Shown: in pieces, positions 42,796-52,998 of the stretch
How the letters are laid out: each line of letters opens with the position of its first letter
How positions within the stretch are numbered: position 1 is the stretch's first letter
Assembly: GCF_001463745.1 (NCBI RefSeq)
Contig: NZ_BBWJ01000028.1
Location: 28,717 to 92,716, forward strand
DNA from: Aureimonas sp. AU22
Lineage (GTDB): Bacteria; Pseudomonadota; Alphaproteobacteria; Rhizobiales; Rhizobiaceae
Length of the DNA stretch: 64,000 bases
Direction of reading: 5' to 3'
Translations under genes and position numbers: made by a program
Notes under the pieces: model-generated
What the model saw: only the letters and a program-made list of their open reading frames with translations
The model's database searches: none
Told to the model about the DNA's origin: nothing

Positions 42796-43632
42796 ATGGG
42801 AACGACGCTCGACCTCCATCTCGCCAGGTCCATCCGCCTCGTCATCTGCGACATCGACGGCACGATGGTGCGCGACGACAAGACCCTCGCGGACGCCACG
42901 GTCGAGGCCGTCGCCCGTGCGCAGAAGGCCGGCATCGCGGTCACGCTCATCAGCGCGCGGCCGGCGAGCGGACTCGGAAGCATCGTGCGCGATCTCCAGA
43001 TCGCAGGTGCTGTCGGCGCCTTCAACGGCGGCACTCTCTTCCGGGCGGACGGCGAGGTGATCGAGGCCCATCGCCTGGCGGCGGCGGACGCGCGGGAGGC
43101 GGTCGAGCGTCTGGATGCGGCCGGAGTTCCGGTCTGGGTCTTCGCCGACGGGCTGTGGCTCGCCCGTTCGGAGGACGCGCTCCACGGAGACCGCGAGCGC
43201 AAGGCGGCGTGCGTCGATCCGACGATCGTCCAGGACTTCTCGCCCTGGTTCGACCGGACGGACAAGGTGGTCGGCGTGTCGGACGACCATCCCCTGGTCG
43301 AGCGCATGGAGCGGGAGATCGGAGCCACGCTGGGGCGGACCGCCAACGTCGTCCGCTCGCAGCTCTACTTTCTCGACGTGACCGCGAAGGTCGCCAACAA
43401 GGGCGACGGGGCGGCATTCCTGGCGAAGGCCCACGACGTGCCGCTCGAACGGACGGCGGCGGTCGGCGACATGCCGAACGACATCCCGATGCTGACGCGC
43501 GCCGGGCTCGGCGTCGCGATGGGACAGGCCGGGGAGGCGGTGCGCGCGGCGGCTGGGTTCGTCACCGCGTCCAACGAGGAGGACGGCGTGGCGCGTTTCC
43601 TCGATCGACTGGTCGAGGCGCAGCGCGACTGA
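42796..43632 (+). CDS. HAD-IIB (Cof-type) phosphatase
   Basis: 278 aa. HAD motif I ICDIDGTMVRDD at about residues 17-28, motif II LISARPASGL, and motif III/IV KGDGAAFLA with AVGDMPNDIPML. The large cap domain places it in subclass IIB, sugar-phosphate phosphatases. It starts one base after gnd, so it is probably part of the pentose phosphate operon and could dephosphorylate a sugar phosphate or a side product. The exact substrate is not visible. Confidence 0.87.
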   Translation: MGTTLDLHLARSIRLVICDIDGTMVRDDKTLADATVEAVARAQKAGIAVTLISARPASGLGSIVRDLQIAGAVGAFNGGTLFRADGEVIEAHRLAAADAREAVERLDAAGVPVWVFADGLWLARSEDALHGDRERKAACVDPTIVQDFSPWFDRTDKVVGVSDDHPLVERMEREIGATLGRTANVVRSQLYFLDVTAKVANKGDGAAFLAKAHDVPLERTAAVGDMPNDIPMLTRAGLGVAMGQAGEAVRAAAGFVTASNEEDGVARFLDRLVEAQRD

Positions 43633-43690
43633 GCCTCCTTTGCCGCACCCAGCGAACCCGAAGGCCGCGCCGGATTTCGCTGCGGGGTCC

Positions 43691-44479
43691 TTAGCGCGGT
43701 CGCACCGTGAGGCTCTGCGCCACCGAGCCGAGCGGGCCGTTCGCGTCGTGCAGGATCGAGTGCGTCAGGCCGATCCCGCCGGCATCGAAGGTGACGCTCG
43801 TGTCGAAGCCGAGCCATCCCGGCGCCGGCACGCGCAGGAGATGCGCGGTCAGGTCCACGTTGGGGAAGAAGGCCTCGTCCGGCCGCAAGCGCGGCGTGAT
43901 GCCGTTGGCGAAATCCACCATGCCGAGCGCCCAGGCCGTGCCGCTGACGCTCTCGCCGCCAATGAGGGCGTGGGGCGTGCGGATCCAGCCTCGTGCCCGG
44001 CCTTGGCCGAGCGGCTCGCGGCGTCCCTCGATCGAGGCGACGCAGGCCCCGGCCCATGAGCCGTCGAACGCGTGGTCGGGCAGTCCTTCGGGGGGCGCGA
44101 GCGGTGTGAGGGCCGTGCCGGCGATGCTCGAGGCGTCGAAAGCCTTGAGCAGCCAGGCCCGCGCGAGCAGCACCGGCCGTCCGTCGTAGAGAAGCCGGGC
44201 CTCGACGAGCTCGATCGTTCGGCCGGGGCGCAGGACGCTCGTCTCGACGGTCACGACGCCGATCGGGACGACGCCGAGAATGTCGTAGGAGACGCGAGAG
44301 ACCACCAGCGGATCGGCGCCGCGCCGCTCCCGCATGTCCGCCTCGATCGCATGGGCGACGAGGCCGAGCGCCGGGGCGATGTGCTGCTCGGCGGGGTTCC
44401 ATGCGCCTTCGGTGAGACGGGTCGCGCGAAAGGCGCGGGCGCCCTCGCGCTCGAAATAGGAACCGGGTCGGTCGGTCAT
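43691..44479 (-). CDS. Acyl-CoA thioesterase family protein (double hotdog)
   Basis: 262 aa, TesB-like/4HBT_3 layout: an N-terminal half with NPAEQHIAPALGLVAHAIE and a C-terminal half with GWLGFDTSVTFDAGGIGLTHSILHD. Hydrolysis of an acyl-CoA is expected. The ATG at 44479 overlaps the CoA lyase stop. It is the last gene of the leucine operon, so its acyl-CoA is probably a branched or hydroxylated intermediate of that route; this is inference. Confidence 0.78.
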   Translation of the reverse strand: MTDRPGSYFEREGARAFRATRLTEGAWNPAEQHIAPALGLVAHAIEADMRERRGADPLVVSRVSYDILGVVPIGVVTVETSVLRPGRTIELVEARLLYDGRPVLLARAWLLKAFDASSIAGTALTPLAPPEGLPDHAFDGSWAGACVASIEGRREPLGQGRARGWIRTPHALIGGESVSGTAWALGMVDFANGITPRLRPDEAFFPNVDLTAHLLRVPAPGWLGFDTSVTFDAGGIGLTHSILHDANGPLGSVAQSLTVRPR

Positions 44480-45327
44480 GCGATGTCCCCTGCACGGGCG
44501 AGAAGCTTGCGGGCTTGGGCAAGGTGCGGCGCGTCCACCATGCGCCCGTCCACCTGAAGCGCCCCGGCCCCCGGCGCGGCGGCGAAGGCGGCGACGATGC
44601 GCCGGGCGCTCGCCACGGCCGCCGCATCCGGCGTGAAGGCGGCGTTGATCGCGGCGACCTGGGCGGGGTGGATCGCCATCATGCCGGTGAAGCCGTCGCG
44701 CGCGGCGCGGGTCGCGAAGGCGAGAAGGCCGGCTTCGTCGCGCAAGTCCGGGTAGACGGTCTCGATCGCGGCGACGCCCGCCGCGTGGGCGGCGAAAAGG
44801 GCGAGCGAGCGGGCGAGCTCGTAGGGCGGCGTGAAGCGGCCGTCCGCCTCGCGGCTCGCGGACGCGCCGATCGCGGCCGGCAGGTCCTCGGCGCCCCAGG
44901 TGAGTCCGGCCAGCCGATCCCCGACCTCGGCGTAGCTGCCGAGCCCGAAGATCGCGGCGGGGGTCTCGGTGGCGATCGGCAGGATGGGCGCGTCGATCCC
45001 GGCCTCCGCTAGCCGCGCGGCGCAGGCGCGGACATCCGCCGCCCCTTCGGCCTTGGGCAGCATCACGGCGTTCGGTGAAAGACCCCGCAGCGCCCGGAGA
45101 TCGGCCTCGAAGAGCGGCGTTCCCAGCGGGTTGACCCGAACGAGGAGGCGCGCCCGGCCGCGTTCCTGTCCGAGACGATCCGCTACTGCGGCGCGGGCGG
45201 CATCCTTTGCGCTGGGGGCGACGGCGTCCTCGAGGTCGAGGATCACCGCGTCGGCGCCGCTGGATCCCGCCTTCGCGAATCGGTCCGGCCGGTCGCCGGG
45301 CACGAAGAGAAGCGAGCGGAGGTTCAC
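44476..45327 (-). CDS. HpcH/HpaI-CitE family CoA-ester lyase
   Basis: 283 aa TIM-barrel lyase of the CitE-like group. Motifs: SLLFVPGDRPDRFAKA at the N terminus, VILDLEDAVAP (metal Glu/Asp), LLVRVNPLGTP (substrate Arg), LPIATETPAA and GLTWGAEDL; then IHPAQVAAIN. These fit lyases that split beta-hydroxyacyl-CoA such as malyl-, citramalyl- or HMG-CoA. Start is GTG at 45327, overlapping the MaoC stop as GTGA. In a leucine operon that lacks the usual HMG-CoA lyase it may take that role. Confidence 0.86.
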   Translation of the reverse strand: MNLRSLLFVPGDRPDRFAKAGSSGADAVILDLEDAVAPSAKDAARAAVADRLGQERGRARLLVRVNPLGTPLFEADLRALRGLSPNAVMLPKAEGAADVRACAARLAEAGIDAPILPIATETPAAIFGLGSYAEVGDRLAGLTWGAEDLPAAIGASASREADGRFTPPYELARSLALFAAHAAGVAAIETVYPDLRDEAGLLAFATRAARDGFTGMMAIHPAQVAAINAAFTPDAAAVASARRIVAAFAAAPGAGALQVDGRMVDAPHLAQARKLLARAGDIA

Positions 45328-45779
45328 GCAACTGCCTTCCGCTTCACGAGCGCGGTGCGCAGGCACTCGCACACGATCTCGTCGCGCTGGTTCAGCATGC
45401 GGTGCGCGAAGGTGACGATGCCGGCCTCCGGGCGCGAGCGGCTGTCCTTCAGCGCATGGATCTCGGTCTCGGCGCGCAGCGTGTCGCCGAGGAAGACCGG
45501 CTTCGGCATCACGAGCTTGTCGTAGCCGAGATTGGCAACGAGCGTTCCGAGCGTCGTATCGCCGACCGAAAGGCCCACCATCAGCGCGAAGGTGAAGGTG
45601 CCGTTGACGAGGATCTGGCCGAACTCGCTCGCGCGCGCCGCCTCGGCGTCGAGGTGGAGCGGCTGCGGGTTGTGGGTCATCACCGTGAAGAGAAGATTGT
45701 CCGTTTCCGTCACGGTGCGGCGGATGTCGTGGACGATCCGCTCGCCGACGGTCCAGTCCTCGAAGGGGCGCCCCGCCAT
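45324..45779 (-). CDS. MaoC-family (R)-specific acyl-CoA dehydratase
   Basis: 151 aa single hotdog domain. The hydratase-2 motif is visible as NPQPLHLDAEAARASEFGQILVNG split around Asp/His. The family hydrates 2-enoyl-CoA to (R)-3-hydroxyacyl-CoA. Its start shares bases with the mccA stop (TGATG), its stop with the lyase start. In context it likely hydrates 3-methylglutaconyl-CoA or a related enoyl-CoA; no liuC-type crotonase is present in this operon. Confidence 0.84.
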   Translation of the reverse strand: MAGRPFEDWTVGERIVHDIRRTVTETDNLLFTVMTHNPQPLHLDAEAARASEFGQILVNGTFTFALMVGLSVGDTTLGTLVANLGYDKLVMPKPVFLGDTLRAETEIHALKDSRSRPEAGIVTFAHRMLNQRDEIVCECLRTALVKRKAVA

Positions 45780-47632
45780 CAGACCGTCTCCCGTTCGATC
45801 CGGGCGAGCAGCGTGCCCTCCGGCACCTGCGCGCCCTGCGCCACCTTCAACGCGGTCACAATCCCGGAGAAGGGCGCGACAAGCGCCTGCTCCATCTTCA
45901 TCGCCTCCAGCACCATGAGCTTTTCACCCTTGGCGACGCTTTGCCCCTCGCCGACATGGACCGCGATGACGGTGCCCGGCATCGGCGAGAGGATGGCGCC
46001 GTCGCCCTCGCTCTGTGTCCCGGCGCCGGCGCTTCGGCGAGGGCCGAAGGGCCAGGCCTCGCCGTCGAGAAAGGCGACGCCGCCCGCGATCGCGACGGCC
46101 GGATGCCGCTTCGGATCGCCGCGATAGGGCATCCCGGCGATGTCGAGCTCCACGGCCCTCTCGGGCGGGGCGTTGAGGCGGAAGCCGGCGAGGTCGGTCC
46201 ACGGGTCGCCGGTGTGGGCTGGCAGGAGCGCGGCCGCGGCCGCTTCCACCACACGATCCGGCGGCTCGGCTGCGGGGACCAGCGCTTCCGCGTGGCGCTC
46301 GATGAAGCCGGTGTCGACCTCCGCCGCCACGAAATCCGGATGGCCGGCGGCCCGGGCGAGAAATCCCGCATTGGTCTTCAGCGGCCAGACCTGCACGCCT
46401 TGCGCGGCCTTCGCCAGACGCCGCGCCGCCTCCACGCGCGTCGCGCCGTGCACGACGAGCTTGGCGATCATCGGGTCGTAGAAAGGCGTGATTGCATCCC
46501 CTTCGTCGACGCCGCTATCCACGCGAACGCCCGGGGGAAAGCGCAGGCGCTCGACCGGGCCGGTGGAGGGGAGGAAGCCCGTCGCCGGATTCTCGGCGTA
46601 AAGACGCGCCTCCATTGCCCACCCGTTGATCGAAAGGTCATCCTGGGCGAGGGGCAGGGGCTCGCCGGAGGCCACGCGCAACTGCCACTCCACGAGATCC
46701 TGGCCGGTGATCGCTTCGGTGACGGGGTGCTCGACCTGGAGACGCGTGTTCATCTCCATGAACCAGATGCGATCCGCTCGCAGCCCTTCCGACCCGTCGG
46801 CGATGAACTCGATCGTACCGGCCCCGACGTAGTCGACGGCTTTGGCCGCGCGCACCGCCGCCTCGCACACGGCGTGCCGCGTCGTCTCGTCCATGCCGGG
46901 GGCGGGGGCCTCCTCGATCACCTTCTGGTGGCGGCGCTGGAGCGAGCAGTCGCGCTCGAAGAGGTGGAGGACGTTGCCATGCGTGTCGCCGAAGACCTGC
47001 ACCTCGATGTGCCGGGGCGCGGTGATGTAACGTTCCAAGAGCACGCGGTCGTCGCCGAACGCGGCGGCCGCCTCGCGCCGGCAGCTTTCCAGGAGGGCGG
47101 GAAAGTCGGCCAGCGCGTCGACGCGGCGCATGCCCTTGCCGCCGCCGCCCGCCACCGCCTTGATCAGGAGCGGGGTGCCGATCGCCTCCGCCTCGCGCAG
47201 GAGGCGCTCGGGGCTCTGGTCGGCGCCGAGATAACCCGGCGTGACGGGGACCCCGGCCTCGATCATCCGCGCCTTGGCGGCGTCCTTCAGGCCCATGGCG
47301 CGGATCGCGGCGGCGGGGGCGCCGACCCAGACCAGACCCGCAGCAGCCACGGCTTCCGCGAATTCGGCATTCTCCGACAGGAAGCCGTAGCCGGGATGGA
47401 TCGCCTCGGCCCCCGTCCTGCGGGCGGCGTCGAGGATGCGGTCCTGCCGGAGGTAGCTGTCGCCGGCGGGCGCGGTGCCGATGCAGACGGCCTCGTCGGC
47501 TTCCGCGACGAAGGGCATCGCGGCATCGACGTCGGAATGGACGGCCACCGTGCGGATGCCGAGCCGCCGGGCGGTGCGGAGGATGCGGCGGGCGATCTCG
47601 CCGCGATTGGCGATCAGGAGGCTCTCGATCAT
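45779..47632 (-). CDS. mccA: Methylcrotonyl-CoA carboxylase biotin-containing subunit
   Basis: 617 aa. Biotin carboxylase domain (IESLLIANRGEIARRI at the N terminus, ATP-grasp GGGGKGMRRV near 165, EMNTRLQVEHPVTE near 285), then a BT-like region and a C-terminal biotinyl domain with EAMKME (Lys579). Carboxylates 3-methylcrotonyl-CoA with MccB. The start at 47632 lies 2 nt after the mccB stop. Assignment to MCC rather than propionyl-CoA carboxylase rests on the isovaleryl-CoA dehydrogenase and MccB neighbours. Confidence 0.92.
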   Translation of the reverse strand: MIESLLIANRGEIARRILRTARRLGIRTVAVHSDVDAAMPFVAEADEAVCIGTAPAGDSYLRQDRILDAARRTGAEAIHPGYGFLSENAEFAEAVAAAGLVWVGAPAAAIRAMGLKDAAKARMIEAGVPVTPGYLGADQSPERLLREAEAIGTPLLIKAVAGGGGKGMRRVDALADFPALLESCRREAAAAFGDDRVLLERYITAPRHIEVQVFGDTHGNVLHLFERDCSLQRRHQKVIEEAPAPGMDETTRHAVCEAAVRAAKAVDYVGAGTIEFIADGSEGLRADRIWFMEMNTRLQVEHPVTEAITGQDLVEWQLRVASGEPLPLAQDDLSINGWAMEARLYAENPATGFLPSTGPVERLRFPPGVRVDSGVDEGDAITPFYDPMIAKLVVHGATRVEAARRLAKAAQGVQVWPLKTNAGFLARAAGHPDFVAAEVDTGFIERHAEALVPAAEPPDRVVEAAAAALLPAHTGDPWTDLAGFRLNAPPERAVELDIAGMPYRGDPKRHPAVAIAGGVAFLDGEAWPFGPRRSAGAGTQSEGDGAILSPMPGTVIAVHVGEGQSVAKGEKLMVLEAMKMEQALVAPFSGIVTALKVAQGAQVPEGTLLARIERETV

Positions 47633-47634
47633 CG

Positions 47635-49230
47635 TCACATCCGGAACAGGCCGGCGCGCGGGCGCTCCGGGATCGGGGCGTTGAGCGTCGCCGAGAAGGC
47701 GAGGCCAAGGACGTCGCGCGTCTCGGCCGGGTCGATGATACCGTCGTCCCAGAGCCGGGCGGTGGCGTAGTAGGGGTTGCCTTCGTCCTCGTATTTCCGG
47801 CGGATCGGTGCCTTGAAGGCTTCTGCCTCTTCCGCGCTCCAGCTCTCGGCATCGCGGTGGACGGTGGCCAGAACGCTCGCCGCCTGCTCGCCGCCCATCA
47901 CCGAGATGCGCGCGTTCGGCCAGGAGAACAGGAAGCGTGGCGAGTAGGCCCGCCCGCACATGCCGTAGTTGCCGGCCCCGAAGCTGCCGCCGATGAGGAC
48001 GGTGATCTTCGGCACGGTGGCGGTCGCCACAGCCGTCACGAGCTTGGCGCCGTTCTTGGCGATGCCCTCGCCCTCGTAACGGCCGCCGACCATGAAGCCC
48101 GAGATGTTCTGGAGGAAGAGGAGCGGCACGCGGCGCTGCGAGGCGAGCTCGATGAAATGGGCGCCCTTCAAGGCGCTCTCAGAGAACAGGACGCCGTTGT
48201 TGGCGAGGATCGCCACCGGCATGCCCCAGAGATGGGCGAAGCCGCAGACCAGCGTGGTGCCGTAGAGCGCCTTGAACTCGTGGAACTCGGACCCATCCAC
48301 CAGTCGAGCGATCACTTCGCGCACGTCGTAGGTGGTGCGAAGGTCGGTCGGCACGATGCCGTAGAGTTCGGCCGGGTCGTGGAGCGGCGGGCGCGGGGGC
48401 TGGCGCTCGATGTCCACGGCCTTCGGCCGGTTGAGCGTGCCGAGGATGTCGCGCACGATGAGGAGCGCGTGGCTGTCGTTCTCGGCGACATGATCGACGA
48501 CACCGGAGCGCCGGCCGTGCGTCTCGGCGCCGCCGAGGTCTTCCGCCGAGATCACCTCGCCCGTCGCCGCCTTCACCAGCGGCGGGCCGGCGAGGAAGAT
48601 CGTGCCCTGGTTGCGGACGATCACGGTCTCGTCGCACATCGCCGGCACATAGGCGCCGCCCGCCGTGCACGAGCCCATGACGCAGGCGATTTGCGCAATG
48701 CCCGTCGCCGACATCTGCGCCTGGTTGAAGAAGATGCGGCCGAAATGGTCGCGGTCGGGAAAGACTTCGGCCTGATGCGGCAGGTTGGCCCCGCCCGAAT
48801 CCACGAGATAGACGCAAGGGAGGCGGTTCTCCCAGGCGATCTCCTGCGCGCGCAGGTGCTTCTTCACCGTCATCGGGAAATAGGCGCCGCCCTTCACGGT
48901 CGCGTCGTGGGCGACGATCATGCATTCGCGCCCCGCAATGCGGCCGATGCCGGCGATCATCCCGGCGCCGGGCGCGCCGTCGCCATACATGCCGTTGGCG
49001 GCGAGCGCGCCGATTTCGAGGAAGGGCGAGGCCGGGTCGAGGAGGCGGCCGACCCGGTCGCGCGGCAGGAGCTTGCCCCGCGCCACGTGGCGGGCGCGGT
49101 GCTCGGGCGAGCCGCCGAGCGCCGTTTTGGCCGTGGTCTCGCGCAGGGTCTCTGCCAGCGCGCGGTTGTGGGTGGCCTGGGCGGCGAAGGTGTTGGAGCG
49201 GGTGTCGACCAGCGATCGAAGCGTCGGCAT
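47635..49230 (-). CDS. mccB: Methylcrotonyl-CoA carboxylase carboxyltransferase subunit
   Basis: 531 aa carboxyltransferase of the MCC type. N terminus has [17 protein letters not shown], as in MccB and not PccB. Acyl-CoA half with [17 protein letters not shown], carboxybiotin half with [19 protein letters not shown] and [16 protein letters not shown]. Forms the holoenzyme with MccA. It begins 7 nt after the ivd stop. Confidence 0.94.
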   Translation of the reverse strand: MPTLRSLVDTRSNTFAAQATHNRALAETLRETTAKTALGGSPEHRARHVARGKLLPRDRVGRLLDPASPFLEIGALAANGMYGDGAPGAGMIAGIGRIAGRECMIVAHDATVKGGAYFPMTVKKHLRAQEIAWENRLPCVYLVDSGGANLPHQAEVFPDRDHFGRIFFNQAQMSATGIAQIACVMGSCTAGGAYVPAMCDETVIVRNQGTIFLAGPPLVKAATGEVISAEDLGGAETHGRRSGVVDHVAENDSHALLIVRDILGTLNRPKAVDIERQPPRPPLHDPAELYGIVPTDLRTTYDVREVIARLVDGSEFHEFKALYGTTLVCGFAHLWGMPVAILANNGVLFSESALKGAHFIELASQRRVPLLFLQNISGFMVGGRYEGEGIAKNGAKLVTAVATATVPKITVLIGGSFGAGNYGMCGRAYSPRFLFSWPNARISVMGGEQAASVLATVHRDAESWSAEEAEAFKAPIRRKYEDEGNPYYATARLWDDGIIDPAETRDVLGLAFSATLNAPIPERPRAGLFRM

Positions 49231-49237
49231 CGTCGGC

Positions 49238-50407
49238 CTACTGCACGCGCGGCGCGGCTTGGCCGATCAGCTCGCGGCCGACCAGCATGCGCCGCATCTC
49301 GTTGGTTCCGGCGCCGATGTCGAGGAGCTTGGCGTCGCGCCAGTAGCGCTCCACCGGCCAGTCGCGCGTATAGCCGGCCCCGCCGAGCGCCTGGATCGCC
49401 TCGCCCGCCACCCGCACCGCGCTTTCGGAGGCGAGGAGAATGCATCCCGCCGCATCGAAGCGCGTGACGCGGCCGGCGTCGCAGGCTTTCGCCACCGCGT
49501 AGCAGTAGGACCGCGAGGCGTTCAGCGCGACATACATGTCGGCGACCTTCGCCTGCATCAGCTGGAACTCGCCGATCGGGCGGCCGAACTGCCGGCGCTC
49601 GCGCACGAAGGGGACGACCACGTCGAGGCAGGCCTGCATGATGCCGATCTGGATGCCGGACAGCACCACGCGTTCGTAGTCGAGCCCGGACATCAACACC
49701 TGCACGCCGCCGTTCAACGGGCCCATCACCTGTTCGTGCGAAACGAAGCAGTCGTCGAAGACGAGTTCGGCCGTCGGCGAGCCGCGCATGCCGACCTTGT
49801 CGATATGCTGGCCGATGGTGAAGCCGGCCATCCCCTTCTCGACCAGGAAGGTGGTGATCCCCTTCGAGCCGGCCTGCGGATCGGTCTTGGCGTAGACCAC
49901 CAGCGTATCGGCGTGGCTCGCGTTGGTGATCCAGAACTTGGTGCCGTTGAGACGCCAGCCGCGGTCCACAGGGTCGGCCCGCAGCTTCATCGAGACGACG
50001 TCGGAGCCGGCTGACACCTCCGACATGGCGAGGCTTCCGACATGCTCGCCGGACACGAGCCCCGGCAGATACCGCGCCTTCTGCTCGGGGCTCGCCCAGC
50101 GGCGGATCTGGTTGATGCACAGGTTCGAGTGGGCGCCGTAGGAAAGGCCGATGGCAGCCGACGCGCGGCTCACCTCCTCGCAGGCGACGAGGTGCTCGAG
50201 ATAGCCGAGCCCGAGGCCGCCGTCCGCCTCCTCAACCGTGATGCCATGGAGCCCGAGCGCTCCCATCTGCGGCCAGAGTTCGCGGGCGAAGCGGTCCTGC
50301 CTGTCGATCTCAGCTGCGATCGGCTCGATCCGGTCCAGCGCGAAGCGTCGCGTGGTGCTGCGGATCGTATCCGCCATTTCCCCGAGGCCGTAATCCAGGT
50401 CCGTCAA
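49238..50407 (-). CDS. ivd: Isovaleryl-CoA dehydrogenase
   Basis: FAD acyl-CoA dehydrogenase oxidising isovaleryl-CoA to 3-methylcrotonyl-CoA. The catalytic Glu lies at residue 245 within [11 protein letters not shown], the helix-G position used by isovaleryl-CoA dehydrogenase, not the C-terminal position of most family members. Signature [11 protein letters not shown] and the C-terminal [22 protein letters not shown] are present. The TTG at 50407 with GGGAGGG just upstream gives 389 aa. First gene of the leucine operon. Confidence 0.94.
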   Translation of the reverse strand: MTDLDYGLGEMADTIRSTTRRFALDRIEPIAAEIDRQDRFARELWPQMGALGLHGITVEEADGGLGLGYLEHLVACEEVSRASAAIGLSYGAHSNLCINQIRRWASPEQKARYLPGLVSGEHVGSLAMSEVSAGSDVVSMKLRADPVDRGWRLNGTKFWITNASHADTLVVYAKTDPQAGSKGITTFLVEKGMAGFTIGQHIDKVGMRGSPTAELVFDDCFVSHEQVMGPLNGGVQVLMSGLDYERVVLSGIQIGIMQACLDVVVPFVRERRQFGRPIGEFQLMQAKVADMYVALNASRSYCYAVAKACDAGRVTRFDAAGCILLASESAVRVAGEAIQALGGAGYTRDWPVERYWRDAKLLDIGAGTNEMRRMLVGRELIGQAAPRVQ

Positions 50408-50533
50408 CGCGCCCTCCCAAGCTGCCGGAACCAAGTCTACGGCTCCCGGGCGCGGCGCGCAAAATCGAAAGATGGGGGCAGCGGCCACGAGAACGCGGCG
50501 CCGCGCTAGGCGTCCGGGCGGACCGGCGCCGCC

Positions 50534-50692
50534 CTACGCTTCGCCGTAGTGCTCGATCAGACAGGCGAGTTCGAGCGCGGTCCAGCCGAGGAGCGCGGCG
50601 ATCGCCAGAACCGTGCCGCCCGCGCCGATGGCAAGCACGAGCGCCAGCGCCCCTAGAGCATTCGGGTTCGGCCCGGGCATGGGGGGCAACAT
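50534..50692 (-). CDS. Small single-helix membrane protein, 52 aa
   Basis: A short gene whose ATG at 50692 is preceded by GAAGGAG at 8 nt, a strong ribosome site. The protein starts MLPPMPGPNPNALG and then forms one long hydrophobic helix (about residues 14-45), ending in an acidic ECLIEHYGEA-like tail. No domain recognised. The next gene downstream on this strand is ivd, 126 bp away. A real gene is likely because of the ribosome site and the neat membrane profile. Confidence 0.6.
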   Translation of the reverse strand: MLPPMPGPNPNALGALALVLAIGAGGTVLAIAALLGWTALELACLIEHYGEA

Positions 50693-51030
50693 CGGACGTC
50701 TCCTTCGGAAATGGACGGGGCGCCGGGATGCATATCGCGCGAGGCGTCGGGCGGACCAGTCGCAACCGTTCGTTAACCCTACCCGCGCGCCGAAAAGCCG
50801 GTCGCGCACGTTCCGTCGCCGTCGACCGAGAATGGGTCTCCCGCATGCATCGCCGGGGCCCGATGCGCCTATGGACCGCCTGCATTCCCGGCGATCGCCT
50901 GTTCCGGAGCGGCTCCGTCGGCGATCGCCGGCCGAGGTCATCAGGCATCCCGAAATGCCGCCGCCCTGATCGCCACTGGCGAGCGGCGGCTGTATGGTGA
51001 CGTTCTGCTTCGCAAGGGAATGCTGCATCC
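50693..51030. other. Intergenic region, nothing recognised
   Basis: 338 bp between the small membrane protein gene (leftward) and the amidohydrolase gene (rightward). It should contain both promoters. I found no convincing hairpin, operator or further gene; the ribosome site of the amidohydrolase gene is weak (AAGGGAATG about 15 nt upstream). Confidence 0.4.
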
Positions 51031-51885
51031 ATGACATCCACCATCCGGCCGAGTGCCATCGACAGCCACCAGCATTTCTGGCTGACCTCGCGTGGCGACT
51101 ACGGCTGGATGGGCGATCATGTGAAGCCGCTCCTGCGCGACTTCATGCCGGGCGATCTCGAGCCCCTCCTGCGCCGCGCCGGCATCGACCGGACGATCCT
51201 CGTCCAGGCGGCAGAAACGGAAGCCGAAACCGACTTCCTCCTCGAGATCGCGGCCCGCACGCCCTTCGTCGCGGGTGTCGTCGGCTGGCTCGACATGGAT
51301 GCGGACGGCTTTGCCGAGCGCCTCGCGCATTACCGGGCGAACCCGTATTTCGTCGGGCTGCGGCCGATGCTGCAGGATCTCGAGGACGACGCCTTCATCC
51401 TGCGCCCGCGCGTCCTCGACAACCTCCGGCGGGTCGCCGACAGCGGTCTCGCCTTCGACATCCTGACCTTCCCGCGCCATCTGCCGAACGTCGCCAAGGC
51501 GCTGGAGGGGGTGCCGAGCCTGCGCGCCGTGGTGGATCACCTGTCCAAGCCGGCGATCGCGACCGGCGACCTCGACCCCTGGGCCGCCGACATCGCGGCG
51601 GTCGCGGCCTTTCCGAACGTCTCGTGCAAGGTGTCCGGCATGGTGACGGAGGCAGGAACCGACTGGACGCTCGACGATCTCGCGCCTTACGTCGACCACG
51701 TCGCCCGCTGCTTTGGCGCGGACCGGCTCCTGTTCGGCTCGGACTGGCCGGTCGCGACGCTCGCCGCCGAATACGGCGAGGTCGCCCACGCGGCGCGGGC
51801 CCTTCTCGGACGCCATTTCGGGCCGGACGAGATGGCCAAGGTGTTCGGCGAAAACGCCGCGCGATTCTACGGCCTCGGCGCCTGA
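51031..51885 (+). CDS. Amidohydrolase-2 family sugar lactonase (fuconolactonase-like)
   Basis: 284 aa metal-dependent hydrolase. IDSHQHFW near residue 10 binds metal; central DHLSKP and C-terminal FGSDWPV complete the site. Members of this group hydrolyse L-fucono- or L-rhamnono-lactones or 2-pyrone-dicarboxylate. An SDR gene 212 bp downstream suggests a non-phosphorylating sugar oxidation route: dehydrogenase first, then lactonase. Exact sugar unknown. Confidence 0.83.
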   Translation: MTSTIRPSAIDSHQHFWLTSRGDYGWMGDHVKPLLRDFMPGDLEPLLRRAGIDRTILVQAAETEAETDFLLEIAARTPFVAGVVGWLDMDADGFAERLAHYRANPYFVGLRPMLQDLEDDAFILRPRVLDNLRRVADSGLAFDILTFPRHLPNVAKALEGVPSLRAVVDHLSKPAIATGDLDPWAADIAAVAAFPNVSCKVSGMVTEAGTDWTLDDLAPYVDHVARCFGADRLLFGSDWPVATLAAEYGEVAHAARALLGRHFGPDEMAKVFGENAARFYGLGA

Positions 51886-52097
51886 AGGTTCGTCTGTTCC
51901 CTCCCACGAAAGGGTTTCGGTCGGTCCGGTCTTCATCCCGGGAAGTCCGCGCTCTTGCGGCATGCGGCGCCCCTCCATCCCGCCCGAACGGCCGCCAGGC
52001 GGCCGGTTCGTCTTGCCGGCCCGGCAAAACGCCCTCGCGCGATCGACGGGGCGCGGTTATCAGCATCGCAGGGGATGGCATGGGACCGGGAGGGGAT

Positions 52098-52865
<768 letters not shown>

Positions 52866-52998
52866 AAGGGGCCGGAGGCTGCCGCCGACCTGCCCCGTGA
52901 AGAGGCATTGCCAGAAATTTCGGCATCGCATAGCGTCGCGACTCAAGGAAGCATGCCGGCGCGCCAATGCTGCCGGCGGTCACCAGGCGAGGTCCCCC

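Noticed and set aside
43633..43690. Bidirectional terminator between HAD and thioesterase genes
   Set aside because: Only a 7-bp stem (CAGCGAA/TTCGCTG) with a 19-nt loop and no T run; too weak to list.
51886..52097. Terminators between lactonase and SDR genes
   Set aside because: Short GC palindromes (near 51990 and 52015) lack T runs and are expected by chance at this GC content.
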